Positions 1-9,048 are shown, counted from the stretch's first letter. The stretch: 64,000 bases of DNA from Ferrimonas marina (GCF_900129905.1 NZ_FQXG01000006.1:206580-270579); one strand, 5' to 3'. Notes: generated by a model from the sequence alone, not told the origin. Numbers and translations: made by a program.

Positions 1-52
1 CAGATAAGCGAAGGTATTTGATCTCACGACCGAAACCATCAATCAGTGCCAT
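1..52 (-). CDS. moaA: GTP 3',8-cyclase MoaA, N-terminal fragment
   Basis: Only the first 17 codons lie in the window; the gene continues beyond base 1. The visible start reads MALIDGFGREIKYLRLS, which matches the usual N-terminus of MoaA just ahead of its radical-SAM cysteine motif. MoaA makes the first committed step of molybdopterin synthesis from GTP. It follows the mobB/moeA fusion on the same strand with a gap of 12 bases, so it is probably the last visible gene of the tup-mob-moe operon. The identification rests on a short segment plus context. Confidence 0.75.
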   Translation of the reverse strand, partial: MALIDGFGREIKYLRLS

Positions 53-64
53 TATGACTCTTCC

Positions 65-1861
65 TTACAACAGATCGGCGAAGGGTTGGATCCACACCGA
101 CTCACCCGCCTGCACTTGGGCCAGGGGCTCTTCGATGATGATCAGGCAGTTGGCCTTGGACATGGAGCCCAGCATACCGCTGCCCTGGTGACCGGTGCTG
201 ACCACCTGCAGTTGGCCAACGGCACCCAGTTGGGCAACGCCACGGAGAAACTCGGTGCGGCCAACCCGGCTGCGCAGGCTCTCGCCCGCCACGGCACGCA
301 GTCTCTGCGGCTGCCAGTCACGCTCACCGGCCAGCTTGCGCAGGGTCGGCTGGACAAACTGCATAAAGGAGACCATCACCGCAACCGGGTTACCCGGCAG
401 GCCGAAGAACAGGGTGTCGCCCAGGGTGCCAAAGGCCAGGGGGCGGCCCGGCCGCTGAGCGATCTTCCAAAAATCGATCTGGCCCAGCTTGGCCAGGGCG
501 CCCTTGATAAAGTCGGCGTCGCCAACGGAAACACCGCCTGAGGTCAGCACCACATCCGCTTGCGCCGCGGCCTGCTCCAGGGCGTGGACCATGGCCGCCT
601 CGTTGTCTTCGATGATCCCCAGATCGATGATCTCACAGCCGAGCTTGGTCAGCATGCCGTGCAGGGTGAAGCGATTGGAGTCGAAGATGCAGTTGGGCTT
701 GAGCGGTTGGTCCGGTGCACAGACTTCGTCACCGGTGGAGAAGATCGCCACCTTGGGGCGACGCAGCACCTTGGGCTGACCCAGCCCCAGTGAGGCTAAC
801 AGACCCAGCTCCGCGGCGCCGATGCGCTTGCCTGCCGGCAACGCGGTGGCACCCAGGGCGATGTCTTCCCCTGCCTGGCGAACATTCTGGCCTGGCTCGA
901 TGGGGCCTTCGAAGCGTACCTGGTCACCCTCTTGCTGGGCCAGTTCACGCATGACCACGGTGTCGGCGCCGGCGGGCATGGGTGCGCCGGTCATGATCTT
1001 AACCGCTTCGCCGGGCTGCAGCGGTTCCGGGTAGTGGTAGCCGGCAAAAACCTCGGCCACCACGCGGTACTGCTCGCAGGTGGGATCGTAGGCAAAGCCG
1101 TAGCCATCCATCGCCGAGTTGGTGTGCTGCGGCACGTTGATGGGGGAGACGGTCTCCTCGGCCAGCACCCGGTTGAGGCTGTCGATCAGGCTGACCGCCT
1201 GTTGTTCAGTGATGGGGTTTGCCATCGCCAGGATGCGATCCAGGCCCTGTTGCACCGACAGCTGCTTGCGCTCGGTGTCATCGCAGCTGGGCCCCAGCGG
1301 CGTCAGCGCCACCGGCTGCCAGCGGGCCATGAAGCCCTGAACGAAGTCGGCAATGGCGGCGACGTCGTTGATGTCCAGTTGCGGCAGGGTGCAGGAGTCG
1401 GGCAGCTGGGTGGCTTCATCGCAGGCGATGCCCTGGATCAGCGGGTCGTCGGTGAAGACAAAGGGCTTGCCCACCTCGGCCCGGTGCAGCTCCAGCTTGG
1501 GCAGGGGCAGCTTCTTAAAGCCCTCCACCAGGATAAGATCGACCCGGCTCTGGTCGACCAAGCCCAGCAGCTCCTTGAGCTCCGGGTCGCCCTCCACCGG
1601 GCGCTCCATCATCAGGGCGCGTCGCTTAGAGGAGGCGATCAGCATCTGATCGGCGCCGGCCTTGCGCAGCTCGTAGCTGTCCTTGCCGGGCTTATCCACC
1701 TCGAAGTTACAGTGGGCGTGCTTGAGCATCGCCAGGCGGACACCGCGCTGGTTCAATTCGGGGATCAGCTTGCGCAGCAGCGTGGTCTTGCCGGTGCCAC
1801 TGTAGGCACACAGGCCCAGCACCGGGACGCGGCAATCGGCCAATAATTCATTCAGGGTCAT
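65..1861 (-). CDS. MobB-MoeA fusion: molybdopterin-guanine dinucleotide adaptor / molybdopterin molybdenumtransferase
   Basis: A 598-residue two-domain cofactor protein. Residues 1-180 are MobB-like, with a P-loop SGTGKTTLL near residue 21 and the LKHAHCNFEVDKPGKDS segment typical of MobB. Residues about 185-598 are MoeA, with the NSAMDGYGF motif, GGVSVGDADF and the LPGNPVAVMV segment of the MogA-like fold. MoeA inserts molybdate (or tungstate) into adenylylated molybdopterin; MobB assists MobA in nucleotide attachment. The start at 1861 is chosen because the MobB homology begins at MTLNEL; longer in-frame starts run into mobA. It lies 8 bases after mobA in the tup-mob operon. Fused mobB-moeA is known in other bacteria but is not the E. 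coli arrangement. Confidence 0.93.
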   Translation of the reverse strand: MTLNELLADCRVPVLGLCAYSGTGKTTLLRKLIPELNQRGVRLAMLKHAHCNFEVDKPGKDSYELRKAGADQMLIASSKRRALMMERPVEGDPELKELLGLVDQSRVDLILVEGFKKLPLPKLELHRAEVGKPFVFTDDPLIQGIACDEATQLPDSCTLPQLDINDVAAIADFVQGFMARWQPVALTPLGPSCDDTERKQLSVQQGLDRILAMANPITEQQAVSLIDSLNRVLAEETVSPINVPQHTNSAMDGYGFAYDPTCEQYRVVAEVFAGYHYPEPLQPGEAVKIMTGAPMPAGADTVVMRELAQQEGDQVRFEGPIEPGQNVRQAGEDIALGATALPAGKRIGAAELGLLASLGLGQPKVLRRPKVAIFSTGDEVCAPDQPLKPNCIFDSNRFTLHGMLTKLGCEIIDLGIIEDNEAAMVHALEQAAAQADVVLTSGGVSVGDADFIKGALAKLGQIDFWKIAQRPGRPLAFGTLGDTLFFGLPGNPVAVMVSFMQFVQPTLRKLAGERDWQPQRLRAVAGESLRSRVGRTEFLRGVAQLGAVGQLQVVSTGHQGSGMLGSMSKANCLIIIEEPLAQVQAGESVWIQPFADLL

Positions 1862-1869
1862 GGCGGTTC

Positions 1870-2472
1870 TCACAGCGGATCGTTGTTGGCCAGGGCCTGT
1901 TCCATCTGCTGGCACTGCTCTGGCGTATTAATGTTGGCGAAGTCGTTGGCTTGGCCGCTAAAGGTACAGCGTGCCAGCGTGTGCTGACGGTACCAGACGG
2001 CGATCTTGCGTTCACCACTGCTCAGGAAGGCTTGCATCGAGGGCAGCAGCTCGCGTTTCAGCAGCAGGATCACCGGGTGATCCCACTCGCCGTCGTTGGC
2101 CACCACCACGTCGGCCTGCTGCGCCTGCTGGGTTTGGTGCAAGCGCTCGATCAGATCCGGCGGCAGCCTCGGAGTGTCACAGGGGCAGACCACCACGAAG
2201 GGGGTCTCGGCCTGCTGCAGGGCCACTTCCATCCCGGCCATCGGCCCGGGGTAGTCTGCCCGCTCATCGCCAAAGACCGGAAACCCCAGGGCCCGATAGG
2301 CGTCCTGGTTGCGGTTGGCGATGATCAGGGTGGCCATGCCTTCGGGTCGTACCCGAGAGAGCACATGCTGCACCATGGGGCGGCCGGCGACCGTGATCAA
2401 CCCCTTATCTTTGCCATCCATTCGGCTGGCCCGTCCCCCGGCGAGGATGGCCAGAGTGGTATCTGCCTTCAT
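1870..2472 (-). CDS. mobA: Molybdenum cofactor guanylyltransferase MobA
   Basis: A 200-residue protein carrying the nucleotidyltransferase signature [16 protein letters not shown] near its N-terminus and the GPMAGM and CDTPRLP segments expected in MobA. It attaches GMP to molybdopterin to make the bis-MGD cofactor used by DMSO-reductase-family enzymes such as the formate dehydrogenases encoded at 14975 and 20875. Its ATG overlaps the tupC stop codon as ATGA, indicating translational coupling; a second ATG two codons upstream is possible. Placement directly inside a tungstate transporter operon is the notable feature. Confidence 0.93.
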   Translation of the reverse strand: MKADTTLAILAGGRASRMDGKDKGLITVAGRPMVQHVLSRVRPEGMATLIIANRNQDAYRALGFPVFGDERADYPGPMAGMEVALQQAETPFVVVCPCDTPRLPPDLIERLHQTQQAQQADVVVANDGEWDHPVILLLKRELLPSMQAFLSSGERKIAVWYRQHTLARCTFSGQANDFANINTPEQCQQMEQALANNDPL

Positions 2473-3113
2473 GCGCATTGGTCCTGTTGATGGGGTTGGT
2501 GCAACTGTTGGTCCTGTAAGGTCCAGACTTGCCGACATAAAGCGGTCAGCTCGGTGTGCTGGTGGCTGACCAGCACCACGCCACAACCCTGGGCGTTAAG
2601 CTCGATCACCATCTGGGTGATCAACTCGATGGATTCGGGATCCAGGTTGGCGGTGGGTTCATCCAGCAGCAGGAATTGTGGGTCAAGCACCCAGGCCCGC
2701 GCCAGCGCCAGGCGCTGACGCTCGCCGCCGGACAGCACCTGGGCAGGGCGGTCCTGCAGGTGTTCCAGGTGGGCCAACTGCAGCGCTTTGCGCACCCGCT
2801 CCTCCTTGGCCACTGAGGTCAGGCGACGGTGTTTGAGGCCAAACCGCAGGTTTTCAATCACGGTGCGGTCAAACAGGTAGGGGCTTTGATGCAGGTAGAC
2901 AATCTGGCCCAGCTCAACCTTGTTGTCGCCCAGGCGAACCTGGCCCCGACTGGGCTTGATCAGGCCAGACAGGGTCTTGAGCAGGGTGGTTTTGCCGGTG
3001 CCGTTCTTGCCCTTGAGCCAGATCGCCTCGCCGGCGGACACCGACAGTTGCGGGATACGGAACAGCAGACGGTCTTCGAAGCGCTTCTCCAGCGCGGTGG
3101 CGGTCAGCAACAT
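2469..3113 (-). CDS. tupC: Tungstate ABC transporter ATP-binding protein TupC
   Basis: A 214-residue ABC ATPase with Walker [17 protein letters not shown], signature [14 protein letters not shown] and Walker [16 protein letters not shown], followed by a switch histidine in LVSHQHTEL. It energises uptake of tungstate together with TupB and TupA. It lacks the long C-terminal regulatory (TOBE) extension of ModC, which fits the TupC type. The gene starts 3 bases after the tupB stop and its own stop overlaps mobA. Tungstate rather than molybdate specificity is inferred from the binding-protein family. Confidence 0.9.
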   Translation of the reverse strand: MLLTATALEKRFEDRLLFRIPQLSVSAGEAIWLKGKNGTGKTTLLKTLSGLIKPSRGQVRLGDNKVELGQIVYLHQSPYLFDRTVIENLRFGLKHRRLTSVAKEERVRKALQLAHLEHLQDRPAQVLSGGERQRLALARAWVLDPQFLLLDEPTANLDPESIELITQMVIELNAQGCGVVLVSHQHTELTALCRQVWTLQDQQLHQPHQQDQCA

Positions 3114-3116
3114 GGG

Positions 3117-3827
3117 TTAACCTCGACGCAAGCCTTCCTGACGGCTGCGTAAGCTGCCCAGGGAGAAATTCAAAATCAGGGCCAGTACCAGCAGCACCGT
3201 GCCCAGGGCAACGGCCTGGGCAAACTCGCCCTTGCTGGTTTCCAGCGCAATAGCGGTGGGGATGTTGCGGGTGACATTCTGGATGTTGCCGCCCACCAGC
3301 ATCGATGCCCCCACCTCAGTGATGATACGGCTAAAGGCGGCGATCACGGCCACCAGCAGCGGCGCGCGCAGTTCGTGGCAAAACACGAAGAAGGCCTGCA
3401 ACCGGTTGGCACCCAGGGTGCGGGCGGTTTCCCAGGCGCGCCAGTCGCCGCTGGCAAAGGCACCGTAGCTGAGGGAGACCAGCACCGGGATGGCCAGCAG
3501 CATCTGCGCCAGCACCATGGCGTTCTGGCTGAACAGCCAGCGCAGATCCCCCAACGGCCCCTGGCGATAAAGCATCAGGTAGACCGCCAGGCCGACCACC
3601 ACCGTGGGGATCGCCTGCAGGGTCTGAAACATGGAGATAGTAAACCAGCGGCCGGGGAAGCGGCCGACGGCCAGGGCAAAGCCCAGGGCAATAGTAAAGG
3701 GCAGCACCAGCAGCAGCGCTTTAACGGAAACGCTAAAGGAGACGGCGATGATGGTCCAAACATCGGGGTCAAAGGTCAGCAGCAGGGCCAGGCCCTGCTG
3801 CACGGTGGCGAGGATGCCTTCGTTCAT
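3117..3827 (-). CDS. tupB: Tungstate ABC transporter permease TupB
   Basis: A 236-residue integral membrane protein with about five or six hydrophobic segments and the permease loop motif EVGASMLVGGNI (the EAA-type loop that docks on the ATPase). It forms the inner-membrane channel for tungstate with TupC. The family match is to the WtpB/TupB type of permease. The gene sits between tupA (2-base gap) and tupC (3-base gap), so the three are co-translated from one message. Confidence 0.9.
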   Translation of the reverse strand: MNEGILATVQQGLALLLTFDPDVWTIIAVSFSVSVKALLLVLPFTIALGFALAVGRFPGRWFTISMFQTLQAIPTVVVGLAVYLMLYRQGPLGDLRWLFSQNAMVLAQMLLAIPVLVSLSYGAFASGDWRAWETARTLGANRLQAFFVFCHELRAPLLVAVIAAFSRIITEVGASMLVGGNIQNVTRNIPTAIALETSKGEFAQAVALGTVLLVLALILNFSLGSLRSRQEGLRRG

Positions 3828-3829
3828 TC

Positions 3830-4636
3830 TTATCTCTTATAGGTGGCGTGAAACAGTTGCTTGCCGTTGACGCGGAACTGGTCGATCAGGGACTGACCCT
3901 GCTCGCTGACCAGCCAGTCGCTCAGCGCCTGGGCGCCGCGGTGGTTCAGATCCGGGTACTTGGTCTCGTTGATCAGGATGATCTGGTAGGGGTTGGCCAG
4001 GTTATCGGCGCCCTCGTACACCACCTCGAGATCGAGCCGGTTGATGAAGGCCAGGTAGGTGCCGCGGTCCGACAGAAGGTAGCCGCGCATCTCGTTGGCG
4101 GTCAGCAGGGCAGGGCCCATGCCCTGGCCGATGGCGGCGTAACCGGAAAAGTTCGGTTCCACCTCGGCCGCTTGCCACAGCGCCATCTCTTTCATGTGAG
4201 TACCGGAGTCGTCGCCACGGGAAACGAAATGGGCCTGGTTGCGGGCAATGCTTTGCAGCGCCTGCTCCAGCGAGGGCGCCTGCTTAACCTGGGCCGGATC
4301 GCTGGCCGGCCCCAGCAGCACGAAGTCGTTCATCATCAGGTAGCGCGGGATGCGACCAAAGCCATCGGCAACAAACTGGGCCTCAGCCTCAGGGGCGTGG
4401 GTCATCACCACGTCCACATCACCGTTGCGGCCATGACGCAGCGCCTTGCCGGTGCCGGTGGCGATCACCTGGACCTGGTAGCCGCTTTGGCGCTCAAACT
4501 CCGGCAGCAGGTAGGCCAGCAAGCCGGTGTTGTCCGTACTGGTCGTGGTGGCCAGTCGGACGATCTTGTCGTCGGCCGCCTGCACCAGGGTGGGCAGTAC
4601 GAGGGCCAGCAGGGCGGCTTTTAGCAAGGTTTTCAT
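3830..4636 (-). CDS. tupA: Tungstate-binding periplasmic protein TupA
   Basis: A 268-residue secreted binding protein. Residues 1-20 form a Sec signal peptide ending LVQAA. The mature N-terminus holds RLATTTSTDNTGLL, the oxyanion-binding TTTS motif of TupA, followed by ATGTGKALRHGRNGDVD and MTHAPEAE, also characteristic of TupA rather than ModA. It captures tungstate in the periplasm for TupBC. First gene of the tup-mob-moe-moa operon; a sigma54-type promoter lies at 4684-4699 and a dyad operator farther upstream, divergent from a sigma54 response regulator gene. Confidence 0.93.
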   Translation of the reverse strand: MKTLLKAALLALVLPTLVQAADDKIVRLATTTSTDNTGLLAYLLPEFERQSGYQVQVIATGTGKALRHGRNGDVDVVMTHAPEAEAQFVADGFGRIPRYLMMNDFVLLGPASDPAQVKQAPSLEQALQSIARNQAHFVSRGDDSGTHMKEMALWQAAEVEPNFSGYAAIGQGMGPALLTANEMRGYLLSDRGTYLAFINRLDLEVVYEGADNLANPYQIILINETKYPDLNHRGAQALSDWLVSEQGQSLIDQFRVNGKQLFHATYKR

Positions 4637-4683
4637 CTCTGCGTTCCTTAGCGTGAATCAACATCAGAGGGATGTCGCCCATG

Positions 4684-4699
4684 TGCAATTTCGATACCA
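4684..4699 (-). promoter_or_regulatory. Candidate sigma54 (-24/-12) promoter of the tup-mob operon
   Basis: Read on the minus strand the site is TGGTATCGAAATTGCA: GG and GC are separated by exactly 10 bases, as RpoN requires, and the -12 half is a perfect TTGCA. Predicted transcription start is about 12 bases downstream, near 4672, some 35 bases before the tupA ATG. Confidence 0.7.
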
Positions 4700-4787
4700 C
4701 ATGTTCATTCACCGTCTTTTTTTGCACTCAATCACGTTTTTTGGGTGGAAAACTGGGTCAGAATGACTCACCTTACACAGGCCGATA

Positions 4788-4819
4788 GCCAAAATGACCG
4801 GGGTACGGACATTTTGGCC
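4788..4819. promoter_or_regulatory. Inverted-repeat operator, candidate enhancer for the sigma54 regulator
   Basis: GCCAAAATG (4788-4796) and CATTTTGGC (4810-4818) are perfect 9-base inverted repeats separated by 13 bases. The right half extends to GGACATTTTGGCC (4807-4819), which differs at two positions from the palindrome GGACAATTTGTCC at 11046. It lies about 110 bases upstream of the tupA sigma54 promoter and 33 bases before the regulator gene, a position suited both to activation of tupA and to autoregulation. Confidence 0.6.
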
Positions 4820-4851
4820 CAACCATAAGACCATTTGGGTAACCCACTCCT

Positions 4852-6216
4852 ATGTCAGAGACCTTTCAAAACCCCACGGCCATGTCGGTGCTGGTGGTAG
4901 ACGATGAATCCGGCATGCGCTCCTTCCTTAAGAAGGCGCTGGCCCGTCGCTTTACCCTGGTCGAGGTGGCCGGCAGTGTGGAGGAGGCGGAGCAGCTGCG
5001 CAGCCGTTGCCATTTCGACCTGCTGATTGTCGACATCAGTCTGCCTGGGCGTGACGGTATCGAATGGCATGAGGCCCTCGATCTGGATACCCGCCGCTCT
5101 GACGTGATCTTCATGACCGGCTTTGCCGACATGGACACCGCCATCCGGGCGCTGCGCGCTGGCGCCGCCGACTTCATCCTCAAGCCGTTCCGGCTGGAGC
5201 AGATGATGCAATCGGTGGATCGCTGCATCGAGCGTCGCCTGCTGCGGCGCGAGAACCTGATGCTGCGACGGGAGATGGCCCACAGCCACCCCAATACCAT
5301 CATCGGCAACAGCGCCAACCTGATGGAGGTGAAGGAGGTGATCCGTCGGGTCGCCCCCACCAACTCGGTGGTGTTGATCGAGGGGGAATCCGGCACCGGC
5401 AAGGAGCTGGTGGCCCGTTCGCTGCACCAGCTGTCCGGCCGCAGCGGTTCCTTTGTGGCGGTCAACTGTGGCTCCATCGCTCCCGAGCTGCTGGAGAGCG
5501 AGCTGTTTGGCCATGTGGCCGGGGCCTTCACCGGCGCCCGCGGGGCCCGGGAGGGGCTGTTCAGCTTTGCCAACGGCGGCACCATCTTCCTCGATGAGAT
5601 CGGCGAGATGCCGCTGCAGATGCAGACCGCCCTGCTGCGGGTGCTGGAGCAGCGCACCATCCGTCCGGTCGGCTCGGAGAAGGAGCTGCCGGTGGACGTG
5701 CGGGTGGTGGCGGCCACCAACCGCGAGCTGTTGGCGGAGGTGGACGCTGGTCGATTCCGTCGCGATCTCTACTACCGTCTCAACGTGCTAAACATCACCA
5801 TCCCCGCACTGCGTGAGCGGCCCGATGACGTGGTCGATCTGGTGCACCACTTTACCCGTCAACTGGCGGCGGAACTGGGGGTACGGGAGGTGGCCTGGAG
5901 CCACGAGGATCTGCAGGTGATGCAGAACTACGACTGGCCCGGCAACATCCGTGAGCTGCGCAACCTGGTGGAGCGCTGCTTGCTGCTGGGTAAGCCACCG
6001 GCGGAGTACTGGCGCAGCCAGGAAGCCAATGACGCCCCGGCCATGGCCGGCGGTGAGGGCTACCCGGTGGAGATGGCGCTCAAAGAGGTGGAGCGGCTGC
6101 ACGTGCTCAAGGTGGTCGAGGAGCAACAGGGCAACAAATCCGCCGCCGCGCGGGTGCTCGGGGTGTCTCGCAAGACCCTCGACCGTAAATTCAAAGAGTG
6201 GGGTCTGAGCGAGTAA
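4852..6216 (+). CDS. Sigma54-dependent response regulator, NtrC/DctD type
   Basis: A 454-residue transcription activator with three domains. The receiver (residues 12-125) has the acidic pair D17-D18, phospho-acceptor D61 in LLIVDISLPG and K near residue 113 in FILKPF. The AAA+ domain (about 150-385) has Walker A GESGTGKE, the sigma54-contact loop GAFTGA, and arginine fingers in RFRRDLYYRLNV. The Fis-type helix-turn-helix is at the C-terminus (SAAARVLGVSRKTLDRKFK). Its stop codon overlaps the start of the partner kinase gene. The ligand or signal is unknown; nearby sigma54 promoters before tupA, DUF3305 and the polyferredoxin gene are the natural targets. Confidence 0.93.
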   Translation: MSETFQNPTAMSVLVVDDESGMRSFLKKALARRFTLVEVAGSVEEAEQLRSRCHFDLLIVDISLPGRDGIEWHEALDLDTRRSDVIFMTGFADMDTAIRALRAGAADFILKPFRLEQMMQSVDRCIERRLLRRENLMLRREMAHSHPNTIIGNSANLMEVKEVIRRVAPTNSVVLIEGESGTGKELVARSLHQLSGRSGSFVAVNCGSIAPELLESELFGHVAGAFTGARGAREGLFSFANGGTIFLDEIGEMPLQMQTALLRVLEQRTIRPVGSEKELPVDVRVVAATNRELLAEVDAGRFRRDLYYRLNVLNITIPALRERPDDVVDLVHHFTRQLAAELGVREVAWSHEDLQVMQNYDWPGNIRELRNLVERCLLLGKPPAEYWRSQEANDAPAMAGGEGYPVEMALKEVERLHVLKVVEEQQGNKSAAARVLGVSRKTLDRKFKEWGLSE

Positions 6217-8297
6217 TGCTGGGTCGTTGGCGTCGTCAGTTCCGTAACGATGTACGGGTCCTGACCAGCACCGTCCGCTACCGTTTGTTGGTGCTGATGC
6301 TGCTGCCGGTGCTGGTTACCCTGGCCAGCCTGGTGTTCATCACCATCTACTGGAACGTCACCTACACCGGCAACCAGCTGTTCATGAAGGTACGCAGCGA
6401 TCTGGCGGTGGCTCAGGGGGTGCTCTCCAACGAAGCGGAGAACCAGCAGCTTGCCTTGCGTCAGCTGCAGCATGCCTGGGAGTTCACCCGCCTGATCCAG
6501 AGCCTGACCTATTCCGACCGCTCGATGGATCGCCTGCTGGAGCGTAATCGTGAGCAGCTGGGTCTACAGTTCCTGCGCCTGGTCAGCCTGGAGCAGGCGC
6601 AAAGCGATCCCCAGTTGCGGCCGCTGATCCCGGAGTCCAACCAGTGGGGGCGCTCCAGTTTGCAAGTGCTCAGTCGCCAGCAGATGCTGCAGATAAGCCC
6701 GGTGCTGGCGCGGGAAGCCAGCATGCCGCTGCAGCCGACCCCGATGGCGATGCTGCCGATGAAGGGCTTCGAACAACGCGGCTTGGTGGGACGCTCGCTG
6801 GTGGAGGTTCGGGCCCCGGACGGCCGCCGGGTCGGCTTCCTCGATGGCGGTGTGCTGCTTAACCACAACACCGATCTGGTGGATGGGATCCGCGAGCTGA
6901 CCTATGCCGATGGCACCCTGCCGGCCCGCACTCGCGGCACCGTGACCCTGTTCCTGGATAACGTGCGGATCAGCACCAATGTCCCCTCCGACGACGGCTA
7001 TGGCCGCGCCATCGGCACATTGGTGTCGGAGCAGGTGCGGCTCAAGGTACTGGAGCAGGGCGAGATGTGGGTAGATCGGGCCTTCGTCTACAACGATTGG
7101 TACATCTCCGCCTATGCGCCACTGACTGACATCAATGGTGACCGCATCGGCATGATCTACACCGGCTTTACCGAGGCGCCCTTTGTTCACAATTACCTGA
7201 TGAACATCGTTGAGCTGGGCACCATCCTGTTGCTGGTGATGCTCGGCTCCGGCCTGGCGGTGTTTTACGGCGCCGCCGGCCTGCTCAAGCCCATCGATCG
7301 CATCCATTCGGTGGTGCGGGATGTTCAGCTGGGCCACGATGGCCGCATCGGCGATCTGGGGCTGGACCCGTCCAACGAACTGGCCCAGCTGGGTCACCAG
7401 TTTGACCGCATGCTGGACCAGCTGCAGGAGCGCAACCGCCAGATCCAGCTGGCCAACGACCAGTTGGAGCAGAAGGTGGAGCAGCGCACCGAGATCCTCA
7501 AGCGCCGCACCCAGGAGTTGAAGCGCAACATCGAGCTGCTCAACGAGACCCGTCAGCAGATGGTGACCAATGAAAAGCTGGTGGCGCTGGGGGAGATGAC
7601 CGCCGGCATCGCTCACGAGATCAACAACCCCACCGCGGTGATCCTAGGCAACATGGAGCTGATCAAGCTCGAGTTGGGGGATCAGGCCGACAGCATCGAT
7701 GATGAGATTGAGCTGATCTTCCAGCAGGTGCAACGCATCAAGGAGATCATCCAGTCGCTGCTGCAGTACGCACGGCCGGGGGATCTCAACATGCCACTCA
7801 AGCGCCAGACGGTGAACCCCATCGTTGAGGAGATGCTGGTGCTGGTGCGCCACTCCCTGCGCAAGCAGTCGGTGGCGGTGGACCTGGAGCTGGAGGCGGA
7901 TCAACTGGTGGAGGTCAATCGCCAGCAGCTGCTGCAGGTGCTGATCAACCTGGTGGTGAATGCCGCCCACGCCATGGACGGACAGGGCCAGGTGCGGGTA
8001 CGCAGCGGCAACTGGCAGGAGCAGGGCCAACTCAAGGGGGTGTGGATCTCCGTCTCTGACGACGGCATCGGTATTCCCCCCGAGCTGCAGACCCGCATCT
8101 TCGATCCCTTCTTCACCACCCGCAAACAGGGGACCGGGCTGGGGTTATCGCTGAGCTACGGCATCATCCGCCGCTTCGGTGGGGTGATGGAGCTGGAGTC
8201 CCAGCCTAACGTGGGTTCCACCTTCACCATTCGCCTGCCGCTGCAAAGCCCGGCAATGGATGGCGAGTCGGCGCCGCTGCCGATCACCCTGCAGTAG
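6216..8297 (+). CDS. Membrane sensor histidine kinase, partner of the upstream sigma54 regulator
   Basis: A 693-residue inner-membrane kinase. A first membrane segment near residues 25-47 and a second near 330-355 flank a large periplasmic sensor region of about 280 residues, possibly a double-Cache fold. HAMP and coiled-coil segments follow, then the phospho-acceptor H box GEMTAGIAHEINNPTAV, the N box NLVVNAAHAMD, and the ATP-lid motifs SDDGIGIP and GTGLGLSLSYGI. The ATG at 6216 overlaps the regulator stop (TAATG), which fixes the start. A DctB/NtrB-type phosphorelay to the adjacent regulator is expected. The sensed compound cannot be read from sequence. Confidence 0.9.
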   Translation: MLGRWRRQFRNDVRVLTSTVRYRLLVLMLLPVLVTLASLVFITIYWNVTYTGNQLFMKVRSDLAVAQGVLSNEAENQQLALRQLQHAWEFTRLIQSLTYSDRSMDRLLERNREQLGLQFLRLVSLEQAQSDPQLRPLIPESNQWGRSSLQVLSRQQMLQISPVLAREASMPLQPTPMAMLPMKGFEQRGLVGRSLVEVRAPDGRRVGFLDGGVLLNHNTDLVDGIRELTYADGTLPARTRGTVTLFLDNVRISTNVPSDDGYGRAIGTLVSEQVRLKVLEQGEMWVDRAFVYNDWYISAYAPLTDINGDRIGMIYTGFTEAPFVHNYLMNIVELGTILLLVMLGSGLAVFYGAAGLLKPIDRIHSVVRDVQLGHDGRIGDLGLDPSNELAQLGHQFDRMLDQLQERNRQIQLANDQLEQKVEQRTEILKRRTQELKRNIELLNETRQQMVTNEKLVALGEMTAGIAHEINNPTAVILGNMELIKLELGDQADSIDDEIELIFQQVQRIKEIIQSLLQYARPGDLNMPLKRQTVNPIVEEMLVLVRHSLRKQSVAVDLELEADQLVEVNRQQLLQVLINLVVNAAHAMDGQGQVRVRSGNWQEQGQLKGVWISVSDDGIGIPPELQTRIFDPFFTTRKQGTGLGLSLSYGIIRRFGGVMELESQPNVGSTFTIRLPLQSPAMDGESAPLPITLQ

Positions 8298-8307
8298 CGA
8301 CCGCATC

Positions 8308-8559
8308 GTGGCTAAACCCAACAAACGCCTGCCGGGGCGCACCGTCGATGTGCTGTGTTGTCGCTGTGGTACCCGGCTGTTTGTTTACCACAAGGGCGGC
8401 AAGGGCAGCCTGGTGAAGTGCTTCAAGGAGCGCATTGCCAAGGACTTCACCGAGAAGCCCTGTCACTGTCCCGGTTGCGGTGGCCAGTTCGCTCGCGAGA
8501 CCCTGGTGCGGGGCACCCCGGCCTACAAGATCATCGGCGGCAAGGCGGTGGCCAAGTAA
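8308..8559 (+). CDS. Small zinc-ribbon protein of unknown function
   Basis: An 83-residue basic protein with two CxxC knuckles, CCRCG near residue 16 and CHCPGCGG near residue 51, consistent with a four-cysteine zinc ribbon. It starts most plausibly at GTG 8308 (VAKPNKRLPG), 10 bases after the kinase stop; the longer in-frame ATG lies inside the kinase gene. It probably belongs to the two-component operon. I do not recognise the family by name; a nucleic-acid or metal role would be a guess. Confidence 0.7.
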   Translation: MAKPNKRLPGRTVDVLCCRCGTRLFVYHKGGKGSLVKCFKERIAKDFTEKPCHCPGCGGQFARETLVRGTPAYKIIGGKAVAK

Positions 8560-8595
8560 GCGAGTGCTGACCTCGCCCAGGTCGTATCGACAAAC

Positions 8596-9048
8596 TCACT
8601 GCAGGCTGTAGCCCCGTCCTTCCATGCAGGCCCGGAAGGCACGGTTAAAGCTGTCCATCTGGGCCTGACGGTCCTGCTCCTGGGCCTGAACCGCGGCCTC
8701 ATTGCCTGCCTGTTTGCGGCGCTGGCGCGCGCCGCCGGCAATCACCCCAGTACCGGCCCCGATGGCCGCCCCTTTGCCAGCATCGCCGGCGATGGCGCCG
8801 ATCACCGCACCGGTAGCCGCACCACCCACTGCGCCGCCCAGGCGCTCACCGCCACTCTCCTGCTGAGCCGGTGCGCTCTGGTTGGCCAGGGCCACGGGAT
8901 CGACCCCGGTGTTGTCCGTCGCCCACAGCTGGCACTCCGCCTGGTCCTGTTTTTGCTGTTCCGGCGATTGGCCCTCGGCGGGATAGATGATGGGATTGGC
9001 CAGCAGCGGGCTGGCGAACAGGGTAACAAGCAGCAGGTTGGGGCGCAT
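8596..9048 (-). CDS. Secreted glycine-zipper protein
   Basis: A 150-residue protein with a Sec signal peptide (residues 1-17, ending ASPLLAN) and a central glycine zipper, GGAVGGAATGAVIGAIAG followed by GAAIGAGTGVIAGG, about residues 72-105. Two cysteines (WATD region and RACMEGRGY at the C-terminus) may form a disulfide. Such YMGG-like proteins associate with the outer membrane or periplasm; function unknown. It is convergent with the zinc-ribbon gene and separated from the HTH-PBP gene by a terminator. Confidence 0.75.
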   Translation of the reverse strand: MRPNLLLVTLFASPLLANPIIYPAEGQSPEQQKQDQAECQLWATDNTGVDPVALANQSAPAQQESGGERLGGAVGGAATGAVIGAIAGDAGKGAAIGAGTGVIAGGARQRRKQAGNEAAVQAQEQDRQAQMDSFNRAFRACMEGRGYSLQ

